21,941 nt of DNA from an uncultured Pelagibacteraceae bacterium (lineage in GTDB: Bacteria > Pseudomonadota > Alphaproteobacteria > Pelagibacterales > Pelagibacteraceae). The DNA lies in contig CACGET010000016.1 of assembly GCA_902572155.1 (NCBI GenBank), positions 1-21,941 on the forward strand. Reading direction: 5' to 3'. The position numbers and the translations under genes are program-made. The notes under the pieces were generated by a model that worked only from the letters and a program-made list of their open reading frames with translations, was not told where the DNA came from and did no database searches. The stretch's first letter is position 1, and each line of letters opens with the position of its first letter. Below are positions 7,292 through 15,823 of the stretch, piece by piece.

Positions 7292-7510
7292 ATGAGAAAA
7301 ATAAAAAAAATAGAAATTAGAGTAAATGGTAAAGTTAAATCTATATCAGATAAATATAGAATGTCAGATTTGGTTAAAAATCTCAAAATTCCAATGAAAA
7401 AAGTAGCAATTGAACTTAATCAAGAAATAATAGATAAAAAAAAAATTAGTAAAATAAGTTTAAAAAAAAATGATAGAATTGAAATAGTTCATTTTATTGG
7501 AGGGGGTTAA
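7292..7510 (+). CDS. thiS: Sulfur carrier protein ThiS
   Basis: This 72-residue ubiquitin-like protein ends in GGG, the C-terminal diglycine that is adenylated and converted to a thiocarboxylate to donate sulfur in thiazole synthesis. The N-terminal strand KIEIRVNGKVKSI and the later KKVAIELNQEII and KKNDRIEIVHFIGGG segments fit the ThiS fold. A six-residue basic extension (MRKIKK) precedes the usual start, but no other ATG is suitable. It is followed without a gap by thiG, its partner enzyme; the stop TAA at 7508-7510 abuts the thiG ATG. No thiF, thiO/thiH or thiE is adjacent, so the activating and glycine-derived functions must be encoded elsewhere. Confidence 0.95.
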   Translation: MRKIKKIEIRVNGKVKSISDKYRMSDLVKNLKIPMKKVAIELNQEIIDKKKISKISLKKNDRIEIVHFIGGG

Positions 7511-8287
7511 ATGAAAAATAATAAATTAGTAATTGCAAAAAAAAAATTTAATTCTCGATTAATTGTTGGTACAGGTAAATATAAAAGTATGCTTGAATGT
7601 GCAAAAGCAATTGAACTTTCTGGAGCAGAAATAGTAACTGTTGCTGTAAGAAGAGTGAATATAGCTGATAAAAAAAAACCACTCTTAATGGATTATATTG
7701 ATCCAAAAAAAATTACATATTTACCAAACACTGCTGGATGCTTTAACTCAAAAGATGCATTAAGAACTTTGAGACTTGCTAGAGAAATAGGAGGATGGAA
7801 GTTGGTTAAATTAGAAGTTCTTGGTGATAAGCAAAATTTATTCCCTGACATGATTGAAACTTTAAAATCTACAGAAGTTCTTGCTAAAGAAGGGTTTAAA
7901 GTAATGGTTTATTGTAATGATGATCCTTTAATGGCAAAACGATTAGAAAATTCTGGCGCAGACTCCATTATGCCATTGGCTGCACCCATTGGTTCAGGCC
8001 TGGGTATTCAAAATAAAGTAAATATTCAAATTATCAGAAAACAAACAAAGTTACCTTTAATTATTGATGCAGGTTTAGGTCAAGCATCCGATGCAACAAT
8101 TGCAATGGAATTAGGTTGTGATGGTGTTTTAGTTAACACAGCAATTGCAAAAGCAAAAAATCCATTTGATATGGCACTTGCATTTAAGAATGCAGTAATT
8201 GCAGGTAGACAATCATTTTTAGCTGGTCGTATTGATAAATACTTATACGGCAATGCATCATCTCCTAAAACAGGGATTATTAAGTAG
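7511..8287 (+). CDS. thiG: Thiazole synthase ThiG
   Basis: ThiG condenses deoxyxylulose 5-phosphate, ThiS thiocarboxylate and dehydroglycine to the thiazole phosphate of thiamin. The 258 residues are the family's normal length and form a TIM barrel. Visible motifs are LIVGTGKYKS (17-26), TVAVRRVN (43-50), LPNTAGC (71-77), the WKLVKLEVLGD segment with the Schiff-base lysine near Lys100, and phosphate-binding glycines in APIGSGLGI, DAGLG and DGVLVNTAI. It forms a two-gene unit with thiS. Its last eight bases overlap the 3' end of the convergent rne gene. Known SAR11 physiology (thiazole genes kept, pyrimidine synthase thiC lost, need for an HMP-type precursor) would fit this unit, though thiC absence cannot be seen here. 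Confidence 0.97.
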   Translation: MKNNKLVIAKKKFNSRLIVGTGKYKSMLECAKAIELSGAEIVTVAVRRVNIADKKKPLLMDYIDPKKITYLPNTAGCFNSKDALRTLRLAREIGGWKLVKLEVLGDKQNLFPDMIETLKSTEVLAKEGFKVMVYCNDDPLMAKRLENSGADSIMPLAAPIGSGLGIQNKVNIQIIRKQTKLPLIIDAGLGQASDATIAMELGCDGVLVNTAIAKAKNPFDMALAFKNAVIAGRQSFLAGRIDKYLYGNASSPKTGIIK

Positions 8288-10106
8288 TCGCAGATTTTTT
8301 AATAAATTTTTTCTTAAAATATGGTTTCTTTTTAAAGGTTTTTTTCTGAAATTTCTTAATGTCTTTTTTTTCAAAAATTTTACCCTCTTTAATTTGAAGA
8401 TCAAGATTCTTTAATATTTCATAATGCTCAACTAATTCGATCGTTTTTTTTGATTTATTTTGGATATTCATTATATATTCAGGAATTATCAGGTTTGGAT
8501 CACTGATTATATCAATCGTCATCTTATTTTTTTTTTCAAAATAAGTTAAATCATCAACAAAATTTTCTTTTAAAAAATCAGAAATTTTTTCGCAAACTTT
8601 AAGTTCAACAAACTTTGCTTTATGAATTATTGCTTTTAATTCAACAGTTTTTAATAATTTTTGAGCAAACGACTCATCTGTTAGAGTTACTTTCCACTTA
8701 ATCGCGCTTTCTCTAAGTCTTTGTCTGGACATTTCTAAAAGACCAAAATTACTTATTCTTCCAATCTGTATTCTAGCCCGATCACTTCTACATTTTTCTT
8801 TAAGCTTTCTTTCTACCAATCGTCTATTTCCATAACTTAACATGTCAATAAAATCGATTATAATTAAACCAGATAAGTCCCTTATCTTTATTTGTCTGGC
8901 AATTTCTTCTGCTGCTTCAATATTAGTATCTAATGCAGTGCTCTCAACATTTTTACCTTTTATTGAACTTCCAGAATTAATATCAATTGATACTAAAGCT
9001 TCGGTTGGGTTAATAACCAAATATCCTCCAGATTTAAGTTTTATTTCAGAGTCAAATATTTGATTTAATTTTTGCTCTATATTTTCTTCAATAAACAAAG
9101 GTACTTTACCTCTATATTTTTTTACTTTTTTAACATTCGATGGCATAATCATTTTCATAAAGGTTTGTGCTTTTTTATAACCTTCATTACCTTCAACAAT
9201 TATATTTTGTGTGCTGTCATCAAACATATCCCTTAAAGTTCTTTTTATAATTTCACTTTCTTGATGAATTAGTGATGGTGCTATAGAATTGATGGCATTA
9301 TCTTTAATCTGACTCCATGTTTTAATAAGAGTATCTAAATCGTTATTTATTTCATTTTTAGTTTTATTGCTGCCAGCTGTCCTTACAATTAGACCCATCT
9401 CTTTTGGTATTTCAATTTCATTTAAGATTGTTCTAATTTTTTTTCTATCAGCTGGATTAAATATTTTTCTTGAAATTCCACCTCCTTTGGGTGTATTGGG
9501 CATTAAAACAATATATTTTCCCGCAATTGAAATGAACGTGCTTAGTGCAGCACCTTTCTGACCTCTTTCATCTTTTATTACCTGAACTAGTATTACTTGG
9601 TTGGGTTTTATAACTTCTTGTATTTTGTATCTTTTGAATCTGAATTTATTTTCTTTTTTTTTTTCCTTTCCTTCATCTACGATTGCTTTATCATTAAAAT
9701 TATTTTCATTTTCCTCTGAAGTATCTTTTTCAATATTAATAGGATCGTCTATCTCAAGTTTTCCTTTAGCAATATTTTCTTCTTCTTTTGCTTGCACCTC
9801 TTTAGATAGTTCTTCTCTAGCTTTTTCCTCTTCTTCTTTTATTTTTTCAAGATCAGCTTTAGGTATTTGATAATAATCTGATTGGATGTCGTTAAATGAG
9901 AGAAAACCATGTCTATCTCTTCCAAAATCAATAAACGCCGCCTGAAGAGAAGGTTCAATTCTACTAACTTTCCCTAAATATATATTATTCTTAATTAAGT
10001 TATTCTTTAAACCTTCGTACTCGTAGTCTTCAATATTGTCATCTGATTTAAGAACAACTCTAGTTTCATTAGGATGCGATGCATCGATATATAAATTCTT
10101 TTCCAT
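8280..10106 (-). CDS. rne: Ribonuclease E/G, short form without zinc link
   Basis: This 608-residue endoribonuclease acts in rRNA processing and mRNA decay. The split S1 domain spans about 35-200 and carries an acidic, coiled-coil-like insertion (84-156, rich in E and K), as I recall from alphaproteobacterial RNase E. The 5'-sensor segment GLIVRTAG is at 238-245. The DNase I-like catalytic site has Asp375 (VSIDINSGS) and Asp418 (IIIDFIDM), with the same 43-residue spacing as Asp303 and Asp346 of E. coli. After SRQRLR (460-465) the CPxCxGxG zinc-link is absent: the stretch runs ESAIKWKVTLTDES with no cysteine pair. A small domain follows and the protein ends in a Lys-rich tail (578-604) instead of a long degradosome scaffold. 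The 3' end overlaps convergent thiG by eight bases. RNase E versus G naming is open. Confidence 0.93.
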   Translation of the reverse strand: MEKNLYIDASHPNETRVVLKSDDNIEDYEYEGLKNNLIKNNIYLGKVSRIEPSLQAAFIDFGRDRHGFLSFNDIQSDYYQIPKADLEKIKEEEEKAREELSKEVQAKEEENIAKGKLEIDDPINIEKDTSEENENNFNDKAIVDEGKEKKKENKFRFKRYKIQEVIKPNQVILVQVIKDERGQKGAALSTFISIAGKYIVLMPNTPKGGGISRKIFNPADRKKIRTILNEIEIPKEMGLIVRTAGSNKTKNEINNDLDTLIKTWSQIKDNAINSIAPSLIHQESEIIKRTLRDMFDDSTQNIIVEGNEGYKKAQTFMKMIMPSNVKKVKKYRGKVPLFIEENIEQKLNQIFDSEIKLKSGGYLVINPTEALVSIDINSGSSIKGKNVESTALDTNIEAAEEIARQIKIRDLSGLIIIDFIDMLSYGNRRLVERKLKEKCRSDRARIQIGRISNFGLLEMSRQRLRESAIKWKVTLTDESFAQKLLKTVELKAIIHKAKFVELKVCEKISDFLKENFVDDLTYFEKKNKMTIDIISDPNLIIPEYIMNIQNKSKKTIELVEHYEILKNLDLQIKEGKIFEKKDIKKFQKKTFKKKPYFKKKFIKKSATT

Positions 10107-10208
10107 AATAATTTGATTGATTGATTCATTTAATATTTTAATATTTATAAATTTTGTTTAATTCTAGTGCCTTATCTTTAACAAATTCCAAGATATAATG
10201 GAAATAAA
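10107..10208. promoter_or_regulatory. Divergent promoter region rne / mrcA
   Basis: These 102 bases lie between two divergent starts. For mrcA, a perfect TATAAT at 10194-10199 ends nine bases before the ATG, so transcription from it would give a nearly leaderless message; the -35 match is poor. A TGATTGATTGATT tract (10114-10126) lies on the rne side. In many alphaproteobacteria I recall an N-acetylmuramoyl-alanine amidase gene between rne and mrcA; none fits here. Confidence 0.4.
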
Positions 10209-12545
10209 ATGAATAAATATATCAAAAATATACTGCTTATAACTCTATCTTTTGTTTTATTGCTTAGTATTTTAATATTTAGCGTTTTATGGACTTATTC
10301 AAACAATATTCCTGATTATAAATTTCTTAAAAATTACAAACCCCCAGTATCAAGCAAAGTATATTCTGGTAACGGAGAATTGGTTGCAGATTTTTCTAAA
10401 GAAAAAAGAATATTTATTCCATTTAATTCAATTCCAAAAAATATAATTAATTCATTTCTATCTGCTGAAGATAAAAATTTTTTTTCGCACCCAGGTGTTG
10501 ATGCCAAAGGAGTTTTAAGAGCAATAATAAATAATATTTCTAATATAATTTTATCAAATAGACTTGAGGGAGCATCTACGATTACACAACAAGTTGCAAA
10601 AAACTTTCTATTAACTAATGAGGTAAGTCTTAATAGAAAAATTAAAGAGGCAATTTTAGCTTTTAGAATAGAAAGATCCTTATCAAAACAAAGAATTTTA
10701 GAGCTATATTTAAATCAAATTTATCTTGGTAGTGGAGCATATGGTGTTGCAGCAGCAAGTTTAGAATATTTTGACAAATCTATAAAAGATCTAAATTATA
10801 ATGAAGCAGCATTATTAGCCGCTCTACCTAAGGCGCCCAGTCGATACAATCCCTATAGAGATATAGAATTAGCAAAATTTAGAAGAGATTTAGTATTAAA
10901 AAATTTATTAGATAATAATTATATAGACTCAAAATTATACACAAAACTTAAAAATCAAAAAATTACTTTAAGTAAGCCAAAAAAAATTTTTTTAGAAGAT
11001 GCGCAATATTATATAGAGGATGTTAGAAAAAGTGTTATTAAAAGTTTTACATACGATAGAGTTTATAAACAAGGATTTAACATAAATACTCCAATTAATT
11101 TAAAGCTTCAAAAAATTGCAACTGAAACATTAAGAAAAGGTTTAGTTTCTTACGATAAAAGAAAAGGTTGGAGAGGAAGTATAACAAATAAAGAATATTC
11201 AAAAAATTGGTCTAACGATTTAAATAAATTTAAACTAGAAAAATCAATAAATTGGAATTTAGCTATAGTAAAAAATTTAAATAAATTTTCAGCAGATATT
11301 GAAATTGATAACAAATCAAAAGGTAAAATAGAGTATAAAGATATTTCCTGGACAAAAAAAGATTTTAATGAATTGCTTAGAGAAGGAGATATAATTTATG
11401 TAGAGAATATAGAAGATAATAAATATAGCTTAAAACAACTTCCTAAAATCAATGGTGGAATAGTTGTTATGGACCCATACACAGGAAGAGTACTTGCATT
11501 AAGTGGAGGGTTTAGTTTTAAAAAAAGTGAATTTAATAGGGCAACTCAAGCTCTAAGACAACCCGGATCAGCTTTTAAACCATTCATTTATGCATTAGCT
11601 TTGGAAAATGACTTCACACCCTCTTCAATTATCTTAGACGCTCCTTTAGTATTAGAACAAGGTACTGATCTAAAAATGTGGAAACCTGAAAATTATGGTA
11701 AAAAATTTTATGGACCTTCCACTCTTAGGATCGGACTAGAAAAATCTAGAAATTTGATGACGGTAAGAATTGCTCAAAAATTGGGGATAGATAAAATTAT
11801 AGATTTTTCTAAAAACCTAGGAATCTATAAAAATTTAGATCAGCTGTTGTCTATCTCTCTTGGATCTGCTGAAACTACACTTTTAAAACTTACTTCAGCT
11901 TATTCAGTTTTTGTAAATGGTGGAAAATTAGTAGACCCGATAATTATTGATAGAATTCAAGATAGCCAAGGAAAAACAATTTTTAATCATGAAAAAAGAA
12001 AATGTGTAAATTGTAACAAAATATCATATTTAAGTAATGATTACCCTAGTATTGAAAATAATTATAAACAAATATTTTCTCCTCAAACAGCTTTTCAAAT
12101 GACATCAATATTGGAGGGGGTAATTGAGAGAGGAACAGGGAAAAAATTGAGGGATTTAAAATTAAATATTGCTGGAAAAACAGGAACAACAAACAAAAAC
12201 ACAGATACCTGGTTCATTGGATTTACATCTAATTTACTGATTGGTGTTTATGTTGGATCGGATAATCCTACGCCTTTAGGAAAATATGAAACTGGTTCAA
12301 AAACAGCATTACCAATTTTCAAAGATTTCATTAAAAAAGCTGTAAAAAAATCCGATGCTAGGCCGTTTAAGGCGGCCAAGGGAATAACCATGATGGTTAT
12401 TGACCCTGTAACAGGACAAAAAGCAAACTTCTCTTCTGAAAATACAATTATAGAAGCATATAAACAGCAAAATGTGATTGATGGTCAAGTCTTAGACATA
12501 AATATTAATAGATTAGCAGAAAATAATATATTAAAGTTTTATTAA
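10209..12545 (+). CDS. mrcA: Penicillin-binding protein 1A, bifunctional peptidoglycan synthase
   Basis: This class A PBP polymerises glycan strands and cross-links peptides. The 778 residues start with a short cytoplasmic segment and a membrane anchor (about 8-30). The GT51 transglycosylase domain follows: SAEDKNFFSHPGVD (85-98) with catalytic Glu87, EGASTITQQVAKNF (120-133) and LELYLNQIYLGSGAYGV (164-180). An OB-like insertion typical of PBP1A covers about 315-412. The transpeptidase has the nucleophile in SAFK (Ser454), SRN (513-515) and KTGT (657-660). All catalytic motifs are intact. It is followed by prfB through a one-base TAATG overlap, an order (mrcA-prfB) I recall from other alphaproteobacteria. 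A Cys pair (Cys599, Cys602) near the transpeptidase end is a small oddity. Confidence 0.97.
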   Translation: MNKYIKNILLITLSFVLLLSILIFSVLWTYSNNIPDYKFLKNYKPPVSSKVYSGNGELVADFSKEKRIFIPFNSIPKNIINSFLSAEDKNFFSHPGVDAKGVLRAIINNISNIILSNRLEGASTITQQVAKNFLLTNEVSLNRKIKEAILAFRIERSLSKQRILELYLNQIYLGSGAYGVAAASLEYFDKSIKDLNYNEAALLAALPKAPSRYNPYRDIELAKFRRDLVLKNLLDNNYIDSKLYTKLKNQKITLSKPKKIFLEDAQYYIEDVRKSVIKSFTYDRVYKQGFNINTPINLKLQKIATETLRKGLVSYDKRKGWRGSITNKEYSKNWSNDLNKFKLEKSINWNLAIVKNLNKFSADIEIDNKSKGKIEYKDISWTKKDFNELLREGDIIYVENIEDNKYSLKQLPKINGGIVVMDPYTGRVLALSGGFSFKKSEFNRATQALRQPGSAFKPFIYALALENDFTPSSIILDAPLVLEQGTDLKMWKPENYGKKFYGPSTLRIGLEKSRNLMTVRIAQKLGIDKIIDFSKNLGIYKNLDQLLSISLGSAETTLLKLTSAYSVFVNGGKLVDPIIIDRIQDSQGKTIFNHEKRKCVNCNKISYLSNDYPSIENNYKQIFSPQTAFQMTSILEGVIERGTGKKLRDLKLNIAGKTGTTNKNTDTWFIGFTSNLLIGVYVGSDNPTPLGKYETGSKTALPIFKDFIKKAVKKSDARPFKAAKGITMMVIDPVTGQKANFSSENTIIEAYKQQNVIDGQVLDININRLAENNILKFY

Positions 12546-13637
12546 TGGAAAATAACTATTTTAATTTAAAAGAAGAAATTCAAAAAATTAATCAAAGAGT
12601 TAAGGAGTATCTTTGAAAAAAACAAAATTCATTTAAAATTAGAAAAGCTAAATAACAAAATGTTAGATGCCAATTTTTGGCAAGACAAGAAAAATTCTAC
12701 CAGAATTATTAAAGAAAAAAAATTATTTGAAGAACTAATAAATTCGTATAAATATTCAATAAAAAGATTACAAGATTTAGAAGATTTACATTTGCTAGCA
12801 GCAGAAGAAAATAATGAGACCATTCAAAAAGAAATACTACAAGATATCAAAAATTTAAATTTATTAGTTAAAAAAAATGAAATAAAATGTTTCTTATCAA
12901 ATGAGACAGACTCTCTTGATTGTTATATAGAAATTCATGCAGGAGCAGGAGGAACAGAAAGCCAAGATTGGGCAGATATGTTAAGAAGGATGTACTTAAA
13001 ATGGTCAGAAAGTAAAAATTTTAAATCTAACTTAATAAGTGAGCATAAAGGTGAGGAAGCAGGTATTAAATCATCAATAATTAAGATTGAAGGAGATTAT
13101 GTATTTGGATGGTTAAAAAAAGAGTCTGGTATTCATAGGTTAGTTCGAATTTCACCATTTGATTCAGGAGCAAGAAGACACACAAGTTTTGCAAGTATTT
13201 GGGTATATCCTGTTGTAAATGATAATATTAATATAGAAATTGTTGAAAAGGATCTGCGAGTTGATACTTATCGATCTAGTGGAGCTGGTGGACAACATGT
13301 TAATACTACTGATAGCGCTGTTAGGATTACACATCTACCATCTAAAATTGTTGTCCAATGTCAAAATGAAAGATCTCAGCATAAAAATAAAGAAACTTGT
13401 ATGAATATGCTAAAAGCTAGACTTTACGATCATGAAATAAAAAAAAAAGAAGAAATAGATCAAGATAAAGAGTCATCGAAATCAGAGATAGGATGGGGAC
13501 ATCAAATAAGATCTTATGTTTTACAACCATACAGACTTGTTAAAGATAATAGAACAAACTTTGAAAGTACCAGTCCAGATAAAGTATTAAATGGAGAGTT
13601 GGACGAATTTTTAGAAAATTCATTATATAAAATTTAA
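12545..13637 (+). CDS. prfB: Peptide chain release factor 2, with programmed +1 frameshift
   Basis: RF2 ends translation at UAA and UGA. The gene starts with ATG at 12545 (sharing one base with the mrcA stop). After 23 codons (MENNYFNLKEEIQKINQRVK-EYL) it meets an in-frame TGA at 12614-12616. A +1 shift on CTT-T lets reading continue from 12615 (EKNKIHLKLEKLNNK, then the Met at 12660), so the CDS is join(12545..12613,12615..13637), about 363 residues against 365 in E. coli. The stop-recognition tripeptide SPF occurs in RISPFDSGARRH and the catalytic GGQ in SSGAGGQHVNTTDS. A gene finder would likely truncate it to the ATG at 12660. Low RF2 slows termination and favours the shift, giving autoregulation. 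The next gene overlaps the stop by one base. Confidence 0.97.
12603..12616 (+). promoter_or_regulatory. prfB programmed +1 frameshift site
   Basis: The internal Shine-Dalgarno AGGAG (12603-12607, AAGGAG with the preceding base) is followed by TAT, the slippery CTT (12611-12613) and TGA (12614-12616). The spacing is identical to the E. coli site AGGGGG-TAT-CTT-TGA. The base after TGA is A here rather than the C of E. coli. Peptide similarity to RF2 continues on both sides of the shift, which supports a functional recoding site and not a sequencing error. Confidence 0.95.
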
Positions 13638-15823
13638 TGAAAAAAATAGTTGCATATATATTTATTTTTGTTTTTTTATTTGCATTTTCTTTCCTATGTT
13701 ATTTTTTATTTTTTGGAATTAAAACTAAAAGTTTTAATAATCACATTGAAAACATAATTAACAAAACTAATAAAAATCTCACTTTAGAGATAGACTATGT
13801 TCAATTATATTTAAATCTAGAAAAGTTAAATATTGAGGTTAAAACATCAAATCCAAAAATAATTTTTCATAACACAAATATTGAAATTGAAAGCATAAAA
13901 ACGCTTATTTCAATAAAATCATTTTTAAAAAAAGAGTTCGCCTTAAAAAATCTGCATATATCAACAAAATCGACAAAAATTAAAAAAATTATTAAATTGA
14001 TAAGCAAAACAAATAATTCACCGCAGATATATATACTTCAAAATAAAATCTTAAATGGATATTTAGTTGCAGATTTAAAAATAAATTTTGATCAAAATGG
14101 AGAAATAAAGAAAGATTATGAAGTCAACGGTTATGTCAAAGATGGAAAAATTAATTTATTAAGTGGATATGATCTTAATAAAGTTGAGTTTTTATTTAAT
14201 ATAAAAAAAAATAATTATAATTTAAAAGATATTAAATTTTCGCTTAATGAATTAAATTTTTACTCTAGTAAGATAGATTTGAACAATAACGATAAAACCC
14301 TTATTGTTGAAGGAAGCTTACAAAACAATAATTTAGAATTAAGTAATGAAAAAATATTAAATATAAAAAATTTACATCCTCAAGTTTATAAAGTTGAAAA
14401 TATTAATTTTAGTTCAGACAATAACTTTTATTTTAAAATAGATAATAGATTTAAAGTAAGTGAATTATCTTTGAAGTCAAAAGTAATATTAGAAAATCTA
14501 TCTTTCAGAAATGAAAAAAAAGGAAAATATTTTTTTCCTGAAATAGATAATAAAATTTACCTTAAAGATCATAATATTGAAATCACACTTAAAGATGATA
14601 TTTATTTGATACAAGGTTCAGGTAATTTATTGTTGCAAGAAAAAATAGATAAGATTAAATATAATATTAATAATCAAAGTAAATCAATTCAACTTAAAAC
14701 AACAATTCAATTAAATCAAAATCAATTTTTTATAGATTTTTTAAATTATAAAAAAGATAAAAATTCTAATACTGATTTAAAAACAGAAATTATCATAAAT
14801 CCAAATAAAGAGATTAATCTTAAAAGTATAGAAATTAAAGAAAACAAAAATATAATAATCTTTAAAGATATTTTATTAGATAAAAATTATAAGATAATAA
14901 AAATTGATAATATTGATTTAGACTATATTGATATTGATGAAAAAAAAAATAAAATAAAACTTACAAGAAATAAGGATTTATACAATATAATTGGCACTTC
15001 TCTTAATGCAGATAATCTAGTTTCAAAACTACTTGAAAGTGATGATAATAAAAAAGATTTGTTTAAAAATAATTTTGAGCTTAATTTAAAAATAGATCAA
15101 GTTTACATTGATGAAATAGATTTTCTTAAAAATTTGATTGGAAATCTTAGCATGCAAAATAACCAAGTTAAAGATGCAAATATAAATTCCTCTTTTTTAA
15201 ATAATAAAAAATTTGTTTTTTCTATTAAATCTAAAGATGATGAAAAAGTTACAACTTTATTTTCGGAAAAAGCAAAACCTTTGATAAAAAGATATAAGTT
15301 TATCAAAGGTTTTGAAGAAGGTACTTTAGATTTTTATTCAAAAAAAGTTAATAAAACATCTGTTTCAAAACTTAATATTTTTGATTTTAAACTTCAAGAA
15401 TTACCAGCTCTCACAAAACTTTTAACTTTAGCATCGTTGCAAGGAATAGCTGATACATTAACTGGTGAAGGTATAAGATTTAATGAATTAGAAATGAATT
15501 TTACAAGTGATGGTAATACTACGATCATTGATGAACTTTATGCAATAGGACCAGCTATTTCTATTTTAATGGAGGGTTATATTGAAAAAGATAAAATTGT
15601 CAGTTTGAGAGGTACTTTAGTTCCAGCAACTACACTTAATAAAACAATTGGATCTATCCCACTTTTAGGAAAAATTCTTGTTGGGTCGAAAGTTGGCGAG
15701 GGTGTATTTGGTGTAAGTTTTAAAATTAAAGGTCATCCAGATAATTTAGATACAAAAGTAAATCCAATAAAGACCTTAACTCCTAGATTTATTACTAGAA
15801 CTCTAGAAAAAATTAAAAATTAA
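13637..15823 (+). CDS. AsmA/YhdP-like (DUF3971) envelope protein
   Basis: The 728-residue protein has one N-terminal membrane segment (about 3-27, IVAYIFIFVFLFAFSFLCYF) followed by a long, probably periplasmic region of short alternating strands rich in Asn, Lys and Ile. The C-terminal block is the recognisable part: LDFYSKK, LPALTKLLTLASLQGIAD, then GTLVPATTLNKTIGSIPLLG and GSKVGEGVFGVSFKIKGHPD, the signature of the AsmA-like C-terminal region seen in YhdP/DUF3971 and AsmA2 proteins. Such proteins form bridge-like beta structures linked to phospholipid transport between inner and outer membranes. I recall many alphaproteobacterial members being longer, so this one may be trimmed. It overlaps prfB by one base (TAATG) and its TAA interlocks with the stop of convergent tyrS. 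The family call is good; the cargo role is inferred. Confidence 0.8.
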   Translation: MKKIVAYIFIFVFLFAFSFLCYFLFFGIKTKSFNNHIENIINKTNKNLTLEIDYVQLYLNLEKLNIEVKTSNPKIIFHNTNIEIESIKTLISIKSFLKKEFALKNLHISTKSTKIKKIIKLISKTNNSPQIYILQNKILNGYLVADLKINFDQNGEIKKDYEVNGYVKDGKINLLSGYDLNKVEFLFNIKKNNYNLKDIKFSLNELNFYSSKIDLNNNDKTLIVEGSLQNNNLELSNEKILNIKNLHPQVYKVENINFSSDNNFYFKIDNRFKVSELSLKSKVILENLSFRNEKKGKYFFPEIDNKIYLKDHNIEITLKDDIYLIQGSGNLLLQEKIDKIKYNINNQSKSIQLKTTIQLNQNQFFIDFLNYKKDKNSNTDLKTEIIINPNKEINLKSIEIKENKNIIIFKDILLDKNYKIIKIDNIDLDYIDIDEKKNKIKLTRNKDLYNIIGTSLNADNLVSKLLESDDNKKDLFKNNFELNLKIDQVYIDEIDFLKNLIGNLSMQNNQVKDANINSSFLNNKKFVFSIKSKDDEKVTTLFSEKAKPLIKRYKFIKGFEEGTLDFYSKKVNKTSVSKLNIFDFKLQELPALTKLLTLASLQGIADTLTGEGIRFNELEMNFTSDGNTTIIDELYAIGPAISILMEGYIEKDKIVSLRGTLVPATTLNKTIGSIPLLGKILVGSKVGEGVFGVSFKIKGHPDNLDTKVNPIKTLTPRFITRTLEKIKN

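Noticed and set aside
9601..9870. Ser/Phe-rich open frame on the plus strand inside rne
   Set aside because: It is the antisense of the Glu/Lys-rich insertion of RNase E; the skewed composition explains the open frame and there is no ribosome site or known similarity.
10114..10126. TGATTGATTGATT tract as a phase-variable repeat
   Set aside because: Three units of a tetranucleotide are too few to suggest slippage-based switching, and chance occurrence in such A+T-rich DNA is likely.
12660..13637. prfB read as a shorter gene starting at the ATG at 12660
   Set aside because: RF2 similarity continues upstream through the +1 shift at 12611-12616 to the ATG at 12545, which is coupled to the mrcA stop; the shorter form lacks the start of the N-terminal domain.
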